From contig NZ_WPCU01000005.1 in NCBI RefSeq assembly GCF_009742705.1, forward strand, positions 772,216 to 810,341: 38,126 bases of DNA, in the 5' to 3' direction. The notes under the pieces were generated by a model. The model was not told where the DNA came from and ran no database searches. It was given only the letters and a program-made list of their open reading frames with translations. The position numbers and the translations under genes are program-made. This document shows, one piece after another, positions 1-9,559 of this stretch (positions are counted from its first letter, which is position 1; each line of letters starts with the position of its first letter). This DNA is from Auraticoccus cholistanensis (GTDB lineage Bacteria > Actinomycetota > Actinomycetes > Propionibacteriales > Propionibacteriaceae).

Positions 1-788
1 ATCGACTCCCCCGTCCGGGCCGGCGCGGCGGGTTCTCCCCCGGCGGGTTCTCCCCCGAGGGGCGGCGGCCCGGCCGGCGTCTCCGGTGCGGGGACGCCGG
101 CGGCCTGCTCGAACCCCCGGACGGCCTCCTCCGCCTCGGCGTGGCGACCACGCCGCTCGAGGAAGCGGACCGACTCCGGCAGCCCGAGCCGTACCACCAC
201 CGCGTACACCGCGGGGACGGCACCGAGGGCGAGCGCCCAGCGCCAGCCGTCCGGGCCGGTGGGCACGACGAAGTAGCCGATCAGGGCGGCCATCACCCAG
301 CCCAGCGCCCAGAAGGCCTCCAGCGCGACCACCACCCGGCCGCGGATGGAGCCGGGGGCGTACTCGCTGACCAGGGTCGAGGCGACCGGCAGCTCCGCGC
401 CCAGACCGAGACCGACCACGAACCGCAGCGCGATCAGCGTCGCCAGCCCGGCCGAGAGGGCCGAGGCACCGGTGGCCAGCCCGTACACGAGCAGGGTGAG
501 CGCGAACACCTGACGGCGCCCGATCCGGTCGGCGAGCAGGCCCCCGACCGAGGCGCCGACCGCCATCCCGACGAAGCCGATCGAGCCGACCAGCGACACC
601 TGCCCCGAGCTCAGCGCCCACTGCTGGCCGAGCGCGGCCATCACGAACGAGATCAGCCCGACGTCCATCGCGTCGAGCGCCCAGCCCAGCCCCGAGCCAC
701 CCAGCAGCCGGGCGTGGCGGCGGGTGAAGGGCAGCCGGTCCAGCCGCTGGGAACGGCTCAGCCGGGTGGGGGTGACGTCAGCGCTCAC
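1..788 (-). CDS. MFS transporter, sugar/metabolite-transporter type, N-terminal part (truncated by window edge)
   Basis: Major facilitator membrane transporter; substrate unknown. About 262 codons are visible from a GTG at 788; the C-terminal half lies beyond the left edge. Seen: a first membrane helix containing GWALDAMDVGLISF, the loop 2-3 signature LLADRIGRRQVF (MFS motif A), several further hydrophobic helices, and PESVRFL after helix 6, the signature of the sugar-porter-like branch. The central cytoplasmic loop is rich in Pro and Gly and carries a duplicated GGEPA peptide from a 15-bp tandem repeat (27-56). A GGAG lies 8 nt before the GTG. It is 40 nt downstream of the CPBP gene on the same strand and may be cotranscribed with it. 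Aromatic-acid or sugar transport are both possible. Confidence 0.85.
   Translation of the reverse strand, partial: MSADVTPTRLSRSQRLDRLPFTRRHARLLGGSGLGWALDAMDVGLISFVMAALGQQWALSSGQVSLVGSIGFVGMAVGASVGGLLADRIGRRQVFALTLLVYGLATGASALSAGLATLIALRFVVGLGLGAELPVASTLVSEYAPGSIRGRVVVALEAFWALGWVMAALIGYFVVPTGPDGWRWALALGAVPAVYAVVVRLGLPESVRFLERRGRHAEAEEAVRGFEQAAGVPAPETPAGPPPLGGEPAGGEPAAPARTGES
27..56. repeat. 15-bp tandem duplication inside the MFS loop
   Basis: Two identical copies of GGCGGGTTCTCCCCC at 27-41 and 42-56. The unit is a multiple of three, so the transporter frame is kept and the loop gains one GGEPA unit. This is a typical slippage site and could vary in copy number between strains. Confidence 0.85.
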
Positions 789-828
789 GGTCTGCTCCAG
801 GACGTGGACGGCGGGATCGCCGCACAAC

Positions 829-1800
829 CTACGCCGGTCGCCGCGAGGCCTCCGCCGCGTCCGGTCGCGTGGACGCTCCCGGCGACGCCGGCGCCGCGGG
901 CACCGGGCGACGGCGCTCCACCCCGAGCCGGTCGGCCTGGCGCACCAGCAGCAGCGTCGCCACCGCCATGGTCAGCACCGAGGCGGCGAGCGCGGCCGGG
1001 CTGCCCTCGGTGGCGTTCGGGTCCGACCACCCGACCGCGACCAGCACCGTGAGCAGGCAGTTGTTCGCCACGTGCAGCGCGATCGCCGCCTCCAGACCGC
1101 CGGTGCGCCAGGTGATCCAGCCGCACGTCACGGCGAAGACGGCGATGTCGAGCTGACCCCACAGGTCGTAGTCGTGGCCGAGGACGAACAGCGGCACCGG
1201 CAGCAGGACCGCGAACCCGGGGTGACGCAACCAGCTGCCGATGGCCTGCATCAGCACGCCGCGGAAGACGTACTCCTCCGCCGCGGACTGCAGCGGCACC
1301 AGCAGCACCGCCGCCGCCAGGAACACCGCCGCGCCCGGCACCAGCCGGGGGGCGGTCAGCGGCGTGCCGAGCAGCGGGTCCACCACCGCCAGCTGGACGG
1401 CGAAGCTGACCAGGTGCACCACGAGGGCGACCGCCAGCGCCCGCCCGAGCCAGCCACGGCGCAGCCGCCCGGCGACCGAGGACAGCAGCCCCACCGGACG
1501 GGGGCCGACCCACCGCCGGACCAGCAGCACCACCGGCAGCAGCAGCGCGATGGTGGCGAAGCCGTAGACGTAGCTGACCGGGTCGGTCATGTCCATCGCC
1601 AGCGCCCGCTCCTGCAGCCGCGTACCGGCCAGCGCGTCGACCAGCAGCAGCAGCGCCAGCGACGCCATCACCACCGCGCCGTAGAGCAGTGCGGCGACCA
1701 GCCCCACCAGCAGCGGCTTCCACCAGCGCCCGCCGGGGGCCCGGCCGAGCCGGTGGAAGTCCAGGGCGGAGGCCCGGGCGGGCGGGACGGCGGCGCTCAT
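829..1800 (-). CDS. CPBP family intramembrane glutamic endopeptidase
   Basis: Integral membrane protease of the CPBP (Abi/Rce1-like) family, 323 aa. Seen: seven to eight hydrophobic segments; motif 1 AAEEYVFRG with E175, E176 and R180; motif 2 around H209 (FVLGHDYD); motif 3 with H243 and N247 (LHVANN). These are the expected catalytic or metal-binding residues, so the enzyme should be active. Members process prenylated proteins, bacteriocins or membrane peptides, but the substrate cannot be predicted. A -10-like TACGGT (1812-1807) ends six bases before the ATG and there is no Shine-Dalgarno, so the mRNA is probably leaderless. It is divergent from the NRAMP gene across an intergenic region with a large dyad; the MFS gene follows. 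Confidence 0.9.
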   Translation of the reverse strand: MSAAVPPARASALDFHRLGRAPGGRWWKPLLVGLVAALLYGAVVMASLALLLLVDALAGTRLQERALAMDMTDPVSYVYGFATIALLLPVVLLVRRWVGPRPVGLLSSVAGRLRRGWLGRALAVALVVHLVSFAVQLAVVDPLLGTPLTAPRLVPGAAVFLAAAVLLVPLQSAAEEYVFRGVLMQAIGSWLRHPGFAVLLPVPLFVLGHDYDLWGQLDIAVFAVTCGWITWRTGGLEAAIALHVANNCLLTVLVAVGWSDPNATEGSPAALAASVLTMAVATLLLVRQADRLGVERRRPVPAAPASPGASTRPDAAEASRRPA

Positions 1801-1806
1801 GGCGTC

Positions 1807-1812
1807 ACCGTA
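1807..1812 (-). promoter_or_regulatory. -10 hexamer of leaderless CPBP gene
   Basis: TACGGT on the minus strand followed by exactly six bases and the ATG at 1800, placing the transcription start at or next to the A of the start codon. Confidence 0.55.
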
Positions 1813-1830
1813 GACGGACGGCGTGCCAGG

Positions 1831-1889
1831 ACCTGCTCATGGCTTGACGCCGGGCCCGTCACGGCCACGGCGTCGCGGCATGAGCAGGT
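1831..1889. promoter_or_regulatory. 59-bp two-tier symmetric dyad between divergent genes
   Basis: Outer arms ACCTGCTCATG (1831-1841) and CATGAGCAGGT (1879-1889) are perfect inverse complements. Inside them, after 4 unpaired bases on each side, GACGCCG (1846-1852) and CGGCGTC (1868-1874) are also perfect complements around a 15-nt centre. The outer left arm falls where the -35 of the CPBP promoter is expected. No gene reads into it, so a terminator is unlikely. A paired operator or cruciform is more plausible; the binding factor is unknown. Confidence 0.5.
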
Positions 1890-1927
1890 TCCGGAACGGC
1901 TGAGGCCCGGCGGGCACGGCGGCGCCC

Positions 1928-1933
1928 TAGGGT
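1928..1933 (+). promoter_or_regulatory. -10 hexamer of leaderless mntH-like gene
   Basis: TAGGGT followed by six bases and the GTG start at 1940; no Shine-Dalgarno precedes the gene. Confidence 0.55.
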
Positions 1934-1939
1934 GGCGGC

Positions 1940-3178
1940 GTGACCACCGTCCTCGCTGGCCGACCGGTGCGGGACCGGCTGCTGCTGCTCGGGCCGGCCT
2001 TCGTGGCGGCGATCGCCTACGTCGACCCGGGGAACGTGGCGGCCAACCTCAGCGCGGGCGCCCAGTACGGCTACCTGCTGGTGTGGGTGCTGGTCGCGGC
2101 CAACCTGATGGCGGTGGTCGTGCAGTACCTGTCGGCCAAGGTCGGCGTGGTGACGCAGCGCTCGCTGCCGCAGCTGGTCGCGCAGTCGCTGGACCGGCGC
2201 GGTCGCGGCGGCCGGGTGGCACGGCTCGGCTACTGGCTGCAGGCCGAGCTGGTGGCCGTGGCCACCGACATCGCCGAGGTGGTGGGCGGCGCCATCGCGC
2301 TGTGGCTGCTGTTCGGGGTGCCGCTGCCGCTGGGCGGCGTGCTGGTCGGTCTGGTGTCGCTCGGGCTGCTGTCGGTCCGCGACCGGCTCGGCGGAGGGGC
2401 ATTCGAGCTGCTGGTGAGCGGCGTGCTGGCCGTGATCGCCGTCGGCTTCCTCAGCGGGCTGCTGTTCTCCCCGCCGGACCCGGCGGGTGTGCTCGCGGGG
2501 CTGGTGCCCCGTTTCGCCGACGCCGGCTCGGTGCTGCTGGCCACCAGCATGCTGGGCGCGACGGTGATGCCGCACGCCATCTACGTCCACTCCTCGCTGT
2601 CGCAGCAGCACCACCGCGGCACCGCCGACGTCGGACGGGCGCTGCGCGGCACCCGCACCGACACCGTCAGCGCGCTGCTGGTGGCCGGCTCGGTGAACAT
2701 CGGGATGCTGCTGCTGGCCGCCTCGACGCTGTCCGGCGTCGAGGGCACCGACACCATCGCCGGCGCCCACGCCGCCATCGAGGCCGCCCTCGGCGGCGGG
2801 GTGGCCCTGCTCTTCGCCGTCGGCCTGCTCGCCTCCGGGCTGGGGTCGACCGCCGTCGGCTCGCACGCCGGTGCGGTGGTGATGGAGGGCCTGGTGCACC
2901 GGCGGGTGCCGGTGCTGGTGCGGCGGCTGGTGACGATCGTCCCGGCGGTCGTGCTGCTGAGCCTGGACGTCGGCCCGACCCAGGTGCTGGTGGTGAGCCA
3001 GGTGGTGCTGAGCTTCGGCATCCCCTTCGCGCTGGTCCCGCTGGTGCGGCTGACCCAGGACCGCGGCCTGATGGGACGCTGGGTCAACCCGCTGCCGCTC
3101 ACCGTGGCGGCCTGGGTCTCGGTGGCCTGCATCAGCACCCTCAACGTGGTGCTGCTCTGGCTGACCTTCACCGGCTGA
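1940..3178 (+). CDS. mntH: NRAMP family divalent metal (Mn2+/Fe2+) transporter, MntH-like
   Basis: Proton-coupled divalent-cation importer of the NRAMP/MntH family in the cytoplasmic membrane; 412 aa, full family length. Seen: about eleven hydrophobic helices; the helix-1 metal-site motif DPGN (D29-N32) and the helix-6 motif MPHAIYVHS beginning at M210, which together coordinate the metal. GTG start six bases downstream of a TAGGGT hexamer, so probably leaderless. It is divergent from the CPBP protease and convergent with the DUF1206 gene, with a shared terminator hairpin at 3188-3208. No classical MntR box was recognised upstream; the 59-bp dyad at 1831-1889 is the only strong candidate control element. 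Mn2+ rather than Fe2+ is inferred from the family, not proven. Confidence 0.92.
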   Translation: MTTVLAGRPVRDRLLLLGPAFVAAIAYVDPGNVAANLSAGAQYGYLLVWVLVAANLMAVVVQYLSAKVGVVTQRSLPQLVAQSLDRRGRGGRVARLGYWLQAELVAVATDIAEVVGGAIALWLLFGVPLPLGGVLVGLVSLGLLSVRDRLGGGAFELLVSGVLAVIAVGFLSGLLFSPPDPAGVLAGLVPRFADAGSVLLATSMLGATVMPHAIYVHSSLSQQHHRGTADVGRALRGTRTDTVSALLVAGSVNIGMLLLAASTLSGVEGTDTIAGAHAAIEAALGGGVALLFAVGLLASGLGSTAVGSHAGAVVMEGLVHRRVPVLVRRLVTIVPAVVLLSLDVGPTQVLVVSQVVLSFGIPFALVPLVRLTQDRGLMGRWVNPLPLTVAAWVSVACISTLNVVLLWLTFTG

Positions 3179-3187
3179 GCCAGCCCC

Positions 3188-3208
3188 GCCCGCCGGCCAG
3201 CGGCGGGC
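3188..3208. terminator. bidirectional terminator hairpin
   Basis: GCCCGCCG / CGGCGGGC perfect 8-bp stem with loop GCCAG, exactly between the convergent stops of the NRAMP and DUF1206 genes. No U-tract, as is common in actinobacteria. Confidence 0.6.
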
Positions 3209-4111
3209 TCAGGAGTGGCGGGGGTGGCGGGACCAGACGAAGCAGTACAGGCCGTACGCGGCGAGCCCGGCGGCCAGCACGACCAGCAGCACCACGCCGT
3301 ACGGCTGGGCGCGGACGGTCTGCAGGGCGGCGTCGAGCCCGCCGGCCCGCTGCGGGTCGTGGGTGAGGGCCGCGACGGCGAAGAGACCGCCGACCACCCC
3401 GAAGGCGACGCCCTTGGCGACGTGGCCGACCACCCCGAGCACCCGCCCGGCCCGGCCCGGCGGCACGGAGAAGTCCTCGCGGAACGTCCGCCGCACGCCC
3501 TTGACCACCTGGCTGACCCCGACCGCGACGACCGCGGCGGCCACCAGCAGCACCAGCACCACCCCCGCCGGGTGGCCCAGCAGCCGCGCGGTCAGGCTCT
3601 CCTCGCCGCCACCGCCACCGCCGCCGCCGGCCGCCGTCGACACCGCGCTGCTCCCCAGCACCCCGTAGACCACGGCCCGGCCCAGCGACGACAGCCGCTT
3701 GCGGACCCGGGTGGCGCCGCGCCGGTACAGGTGGCCGAAGGCGGCCTCGAGCAGCTGCCACAGCGCCAGCGTGAACAGCCCGACCGCCACCACCACCAGC
3801 AGCACGCCGCCGAATGGCTGCTCGGCCAGCTGCTGCAGGGCGCCGCTGCTCGAGGCCTCCTCCGAGGAGCGGCCGCCGCCGAGAGCCAGCTGCAGGGCCA
3901 GCCAGGCGACGAGCAGGTGGACCACGCCGTAGGCGCCCAGGCCGAGGGTGACCAGGCGCCGGTACCAGGGGTTGTCCTGGATGGCCTGGCCGGCGTCCTC
4001 GGCCCTGTCCTCGACGTCGCCGGCGGCGTCCTGGGCCTTGTCCTTGGCGCGGGAGGCGGTTCCCCGGGACCTGCCCCGGCCGGAGGAGCTGGTGCGGGCG
4101 TCGGGGCTCAT
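3209..4111 (-). CDS. DUF1206 family membrane protein
   Basis: Membrane protein of unknown function, 300 aa. After a charged, Ala-rich N-terminal tail (about 45 residues) there are six hydrophobic segments in three pairs; each pair begins with a pattern like LVTLGLGAYGVVHLLVAWLA, the repeated unit of the DUF1206 family. The loop between pairs 1 and 2 is rich in Ser and Glu; the loop before pair 2's end carries a run of Gly. The ATG at 4111 lies six bases after TAGGGT, with no Shine-Dalgarno, so the gene is probably leaderless. It lies downstream of an SDR gene on the same strand but has its own promoter. No function should be inferred beyond membrane location. Confidence 0.88.
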   Translation of the reverse strand: MSPDARTSSSGRGRSRGTASRAKDKAQDAAGDVEDRAEDAGQAIQDNPWYRRLVTLGLGAYGVVHLLVAWLALQLALGGGRSSEEASSSGALQQLAEQPFGGVLLVVVAVGLFTLALWQLLEAAFGHLYRRGATRVRKRLSSLGRAVVYGVLGSSAVSTAAGGGGGGGGEESLTARLLGHPAGVVLVLLVAAAVVAVGVSQVVKGVRRTFREDFSVPPGRAGRVLGVVGHVAKGVAFGVVGGLFAVAALTHDPQRAGGLDAALQTVRAQPYGVVLLVVLAAGLAAYGLYCFVWSRHPRHS

Positions 4112-4117
4112 GGCCCG

Positions 4118-4123
4118 ACCCTA
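4118..4123 (-). promoter_or_regulatory. -10 hexamer of leaderless DUF1206 gene
   Basis: TAGGGT on the minus strand, six bases before the ATG at 4111; identical hexamer and spacing to the NRAMP gene promoter. Confidence 0.55.
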
Positions 4124-4199
4124 GCCCCGGCGGAACCCCCGCGGAGCCTGATCGCCGACGACGGCCGGGACCGGCGCGCCGGTGCCGCCGGTCGCCCGC

Positions 4200-4994
4200 T
4201 CACCCCTGCTTCAGCACCCGGGCGGCCACCCCCAGCGTCAGCCGTCGCGGCAGCACCCGGGCGGCCACGGCCTGCACCTGGTTGGGCAGGTCGGGCACCA
4301 GGTACGGCGGCAGCCGGCGCCGGTCGAGGGCCGTCATCAGCGCGTCGACCACCTGCTCGGGGGTGGTGACCTTGCCGCCGAGGGCGCCGTGCTCGCTGCC
4401 CGCCACGTCGAAGAACTCGGTGCTGGTGGGCCCCGGGCAGAGCGCGGTGACCCGCACCCGGGTGCGTCGCAGCTCCTGCCACAGCGCCTCGGTCAGGTGC
4501 AGCACGTAGGCCTTGCTGGCCACGTAGGCCGCCAGCCCGGGAGCCGGCTGGAAGCCGCCGGTGGAGGCGACGTTGACCAGCGTGCCGTGACCGCGGCGCA
4601 CCATCGGCTCCAGCAGCGTCCGGGTGATCGAGGTCAGCGCCGTCACGTTGAGGGTGAGCATCTCCTCCAGCCGCTCGGCGTCCTGCCCCAGCAGCGGTCC
4701 GTACAGGCCGAAGCCGGCGTTGTTGACCACCAGGTCGAGAGGACGGTGCGCCACCTCCTCGGGCATGGCCGCCAGCAGCGCGGGTCCGGCGCCGGGACGT
4801 CCCAGGTCCATCACGACCGGGTGGGCCTGCACCCCGTGCCGGCGCCGCAGCTCGGCGGCCAGCTCGGCCAGCCGGTCCCGGCGGCGCGCCACCAGCACCA
4901 GGTCGCTCCCCCGCTCGGCCACCCGTCGCGCGATGAGCGCACCGAGACCGGAGCTGGCCCCGGTCACCAGGGCGAGGGCGGGGGTGAACGTCAT
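4200..4994 (-). CDS. short-chain dehydrogenase/reductase (SDR), classical type
   Basis: NAD(P)(H)-dependent oxidoreductase, 264 aa; substrate unknown. Seen: N-terminal cofactor motif TGASSGLG directly after a first beta strand, NNAGFG in the middle (classical SDR NNAG), a catalytic Ser in NVASTGG and the Tyr/Lys pair in YVASK. R-rich residues after strand 2 (VARRRDRL) favour NADPH. The ATG at 4994 is chosen because AGGAGGT lies 7 nt upstream and the cofactor motif is then at the normal place; a longer frame from 5114 would add about 40 unlike residues. It is divergent from the fructosamine kinase-like gene. The C-terminal tail resembles that of the DltE/YqjQ-like SDRs that modify lipids, but this is only an impression. 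Confidence 0.88.
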   Translation of the reverse strand: MTFTPALALVTGASSGLGALIARRVAERGSDLVLVARRRDRLAELAAELRRRHGVQAHPVVMDLGRPGAGPALLAAMPEEVAHRPLDLVVNNAGFGLYGPLLGQDAERLEEMLTLNVTALTSITRTLLEPMVRRGHGTLVNVASTGGFQPAPGLAAYVASKAYVLHLTEALWQELRRTRVRVTALCPGPTSTEFFDVAGSEHGALGGKVTTPEQVVDALMTALDRRRLPPYLVPDLPNQVQAVAARVLPRRLTLGVAARVLKQG

Positions 4995-5125
4995 GGGACC
5001 TCCTGGTCGGTGCGGGCCTCGTGTGTGCGGGCTGATCGGTGCGGGCCGGCCGCGTGCGGCGCTGACACGGTAGCGCCCGGCACCCACACGACCCGCCCTC
5101 CGCGCCGGTGCCACACTGGCCGGCG

Positions 5126-5914
5126 ATGGACAGCGAGACGTGGGTGAAGACCGTCCCGGCGGCCGAGGCGCGCCGCGAGGCGGCGGGCCTGACCTGGCTG
5201 GCGGCAGCGCCGGGCGGGGCGCGGGTGGCCCGCGTGCTGGGCACCCAGGACGGGCTGGTGCTGGAGCGCGTCCGGGCGGGCACGCCGACGGCGGCCTCGG
5301 CGCGCGCGTTCGGCGCCGCGCTGGCCCGCACCCACGCGGCCGGCGCCGAGGGCTGGGGGTCGCCCCCGCCCGGCACCGGCGGCGACGGCACCCTCGGGGC
5401 GGCCGTGCTGCCGACCCCGCGGCGCTGCCCGGAGCGCTGGGGCGACTTCTACGCCGGCTACCGGCTGCTGCCCTACCTGCGGCAGGCGCGGGACGCCGGG
5501 ATCCTCGACGCGGCCGCTACCCGTCTGCTGGAGCGCTGCGCGGGCCGGATCGCCGACGGCGGTCTCGACCACGACCAGCCCGCGCTGGTGGCCGGCTCCG
5601 CCACCGGGGTCGCCCGGGTGCACGGCGACCTCTGGAGCGGGAACGTGCTGTGGGCGTCCCCCGACGGGGAGGCGGTGCTGATCGACCCGGCGGCCCACGG
5701 CGGCCACGCCGAGACCGACCTGGCGATGCTGCACCTCTTCGGGCTGCCGCACCTGGAGGAGGTGGTGCGCGGCTACCGCGAGGTGTCGCCGCCGGCCGAC
5801 GGCTGGCGTGAGCGGCTGCCGCTGCACCAGCTGCACCCGCTGGCCGTCCACACCGTGCTGTTCGGCGCCGGCTACGCCGGTCAGCTGCTGGCCGCCGCCC
5901 GCCGTGTCGGCTGA
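5126..5914 (+). CDS. fructosamine kinase / ketosamine-3-kinase family protein
   Basis: Small-molecule kinase of the fructosamine-3-kinase fold (APH superfamily), 262 aa, normal length. Family members phosphorylate ketosamines on glycated amines so that they decompose, a protein deglycation step. Seen: the catalytic loop HGDLWSGNVLW and the downstream metal-binding Asp in LIDPAAHGGHAETDLAML, both highly typical of the family; an N-terminal nucleotide-binding lobe with LVLERV. The ATG at 5126 is preferred over the GTG at 5108. CACACT lies eight bases before it and there is no Shine-Dalgarno, so it may be leaderless. It is divergent from the SDR gene and followed by the YbdK-type ligase. Confidence 0.88.
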   Translation: MDSETWVKTVPAAEARREAAGLTWLAAAPGGARVARVLGTQDGLVLERVRAGTPTAASARAFGAALARTHAAGAEGWGSPPPGTGGDGTLGAAVLPTPRRCPERWGDFYAGYRLLPYLRQARDAGILDAAATRLLERCAGRIADGGLDHDQPALVAGSATGVARVHGDLWSGNVLWASPDGEAVLIDPAAHGGHAETDLAMLHLFGLPHLEEVVRGYREVSPPADGWRERLPLHQLHPLAVHTVLFGAGYAGQLLAAARRVG

Positions 5915-6001
5915 GCCCGGCATACTCGGCCGCACCGGCCCGGCCCGAGCCGGTCTGGAGCGACCGCGGTCACCGGCGACCCCCCACCCGTTCGGAGGAC
6001 C

Positions 6002-7102
6002 ATGAGCACACCCGCCAGCCCCCGCACCCTCGGTGTCGAGGAGGAGTTCCTGCTCTTCCGCCGCGACGCGGCCGTCCTGGAACCGGTCGGGGACGCGGTG
6101 GCGGCGCAGGCCACCGAGCAGTCCGCCGGCTCGTTCGAGCACGAGCTGAAGCAGCCGCAGGCCGAGCTGAGCACCCTGCCCACCACCGAGCTCGGCGACG
6201 TCTCGGCCCAGCTGCACGCCCGCCGGACCGCGCTCGGACGGGCCGCCGCCGACCACGGCGCCCGGCTGGTCGCGATGAGCACCAGCCCCGTCGAGATCGA
6301 CGCGGGCACCACCGCCGAGACCCGCTACCACCGGATGGAGGGCCACTTCGGGGAGGTGGCCCGCCACCAGGTCATCTGCGGGATGCACGTGCACGTCGGC
6401 GTGGACTCCGACGAGGAGCGCGTCGGCGTGGTCGACCGGCTGCAGCCGTGGCTGCCGGTGCTGCTGGCCCTCAGCGGCAACTCCCCGCTGTGGCGCTCCA
6501 GCGACACCGCCTACGACAGCTACCGGTCCGTGCTGTGGGGGCAGTGGCCCACGTCGGGCCCCACCGCCCCCTTCGGCGACCTGGCCGGCTACCGCCGCAT
6601 CACCGCCTCGCTGGTGCGCAGCGGCGCCTCCCTGGACGAGGCGATGGTCTACTACCCGGCCCGGCTGTCGCCGCGCTACCCGACCGTGGAGGTGCGGGTG
6701 GCCGACGTCTGCGCCTCCGTCGAGGACGCGGTGACGCTGGCCGGGCTGGTGCGTGCGCTGGTGCACACCGCCGCCGAGGAGTGGGCCGAGGGCGCGCCGC
6801 TGCCGGCGACCTGGCCCGGGCTGCTGCACGCGGCCCACTGGCGGGCCGCCCGCTTCGGCGTGCGGGAGCGGCTGCTGGACCCGAGCGGCGACGAGCCGCT
6901 GCCGGCGTGGACGGTGGTGGAGACCCTGCTGGAGCGGGTCCGGCCGGCCCTGCAGGCCGCCGGCGACCTGAGCCGGGTCGAGCAGGGCCTGGAGCTCATC
7001 CGGGGCCGCGGCACCGGTGCGGCGCTGCAGCGGGCGGCCCTGGCCGAGGGGTCGCTGGCCACCGTGGTCGACGTCGTCGCGGAGGCGACCCTGGCCCGCT
7101 GA
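6002..7102 (+). CDS. carboxylate-amine ligase, glutamate-cysteine ligase family 2 (YbdK-like)
   Basis: ATP-dependent ligase of the GCS2/YbdK family, 366 aa. Family members join gamma-glutamate to cysteine weakly or ligate other carboxylate/amine pairs; the true substrate is often unknown. Seen: the hallmark LGVEEEFLL at residues 10-18, ELKQPQAEL, the HVHVGV motif in the metal/ATP site, SGNSPLW, and R-rich VEVRVADV near the C-terminus. Start ATG 6002 has GGAGG six bases upstream. The 87-nt upstream region holds a possible -10 (CATACT, about 5919). Its actinobacterial paralogue EgtA (ergothioneine) is longer, and no other ergothioneine genes are nearby, so I do not call it egtA. Confidence 0.88.
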   Translation: MSTPASPRTLGVEEEFLLFRRDAAVLEPVGDAVAAQATEQSAGSFEHELKQPQAELSTLPTTELGDVSAQLHARRTALGRAAADHGARLVAMSTSPVEIDAGTTAETRYHRMEGHFGEVARHQVICGMHVHVGVDSDEERVGVVDRLQPWLPVLLALSGNSPLWRSSDTAYDSYRSVLWGQWPTSGPTAPFGDLAGYRRITASLVRSGASLDEAMVYYPARLSPRYPTVEVRVADVCASVEDAVTLAGLVRALVHTAAEEWAEGAPLPATWPGLLHAAHWRAARFGVRERLLDPSGDEPLPAWTVVETLLERVRPALQAAGDLSRVEQGLELIRGRGTGAALQRAALAEGSLATVVDVVAEATLAR

Positions 7103-7123
7103 CCCGGTCCGGGCGGGAAGTTC

Positions 7124-7154
7124 TGGACCTGAAGCGCGCTTCACCTCCTAGGGT
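7124..7154 (+). promoter_or_regulatory. MerR-type promoter of the ABC exporter
   Basis: -35-like TGGACC (7124-7129) and -10-like TAGGGT (7149-7154) are separated by 19 bp, the long spacer typical of MerR/SoxR-activated promoters. The spacer holds the perfect 14-bp palindrome TGAAGCGCGCTTCA (7130-7143). The expected transcription start is near 7161, giving a leader of about 23 nt. No MerR gene is adjacent, so the regulator would act in trans. Confidence 0.45.
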
Positions 7155-7183
7155 CGCACCGACCGGGAAGAGGGTGGAGAGCG

Positions 7184-9049
<1,866 letters not shown>

Positions 9050-9056
9050 GGCCCGC

Positions 9057-9440
9057 TCAGCGCTCCCCGGGCAGGACCGTCACCAGCGACTCCGCGGCAC
9101 GCATGGCCGCGTCCTGCAGCCCGACCAGCCCCTCCAGACCGGGCGGCACCTCCTTGAACACCGGCCGCACCTCGAAGGCCAGGTCGAGCAGGGACTCCCG
9201 GTCGGGCTGGCCCTTGCGCAGCATCATCGCCTCGCCGGCCAGCCGGCCGTACTCGGCGGTGCGGGCCTGCCAGCCCGGGTTGCTGGCCAGCTGGGGGTGC
9301 TCGCGCATGGCGTTGGCCAAGGCGTCCAGCGAGGTCTCCAGCTGCAGCAGCTGCTGCCGCCGGGCCTCGACGTCCAAGGTGATCGGCAGGTCCTCACCGG
9401 AGTCCTGGTCGCGGCCGAACCACCTGCTGAACAGACCCAT
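9057..9440 (-). CDS. conserved-looking hypothetical protein, soluble helical, 127 aa
   Basis: Not recognised. The N-terminus MGLFSRWFGRD is a short amphipathic segment that could touch the membrane. The rest is predicted mainly helical: an Asp/Glu-rich stretch, then LEARRQQLLQLETSLDALANAMREH and a Trp at about residue 70, ending with LVTVLPGER. The start is set by the strong GAGGAGGAATT ribosome site upstream of the ATG at 9440; longer readings lose this. A -10-like TACAGT lies about 30 nt further up. Convergent with the ABC exporter (7 nt between stops) and divergent from the SDR at 9560. Confidence 0.75.
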   Translation of the reverse strand: MGLFSRWFGRDQDSGEDLPITLDVEARRQQLLQLETSLDALANAMREHPQLASNPGWQARTAEYGRLAGEAMMLRKGQPDRESLLDLAFEVRPVFKEVPPGLEGLVGLQDAAMRAAESLVTVLPGER

Positions 9441-9559
9441 GCGAATTCCTCCTCGAGCTCCGGCGGGGGCTCTCACTGTAGGCGACCCCCGGTCCCGGCG
9501 GGGCTGCGTGCCGCGGCAGAGGCCGGGTAGGTAGCGGTCCCCGACCACAGGAGGCATGC

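Noticed and set aside
724-3366. Very long opposite-frame reading frames (also 19112-21610, 25237-27009, 30755-32581, 6448-9534)
   Set aside because: They are rich in Arg, Gly, Pro, His and Gln, lack recognisable domains outside the parts shared with true genes, and arise because GC-rich codons leave few stops. Only the in-frame sections that match real genes were kept, with later starts.
4170-4183. 14-bp palindrome ACCGGCGCGCCGGT downstream of the SDR
   Set aside because: No loop and common composition; not enough to call an operator or terminator.
6002-7102. EgtA (ergothioneine) assignment
   Set aside because: Shorter than EgtA and no EgtB-E neighbours; YbdK-like is the safer call.
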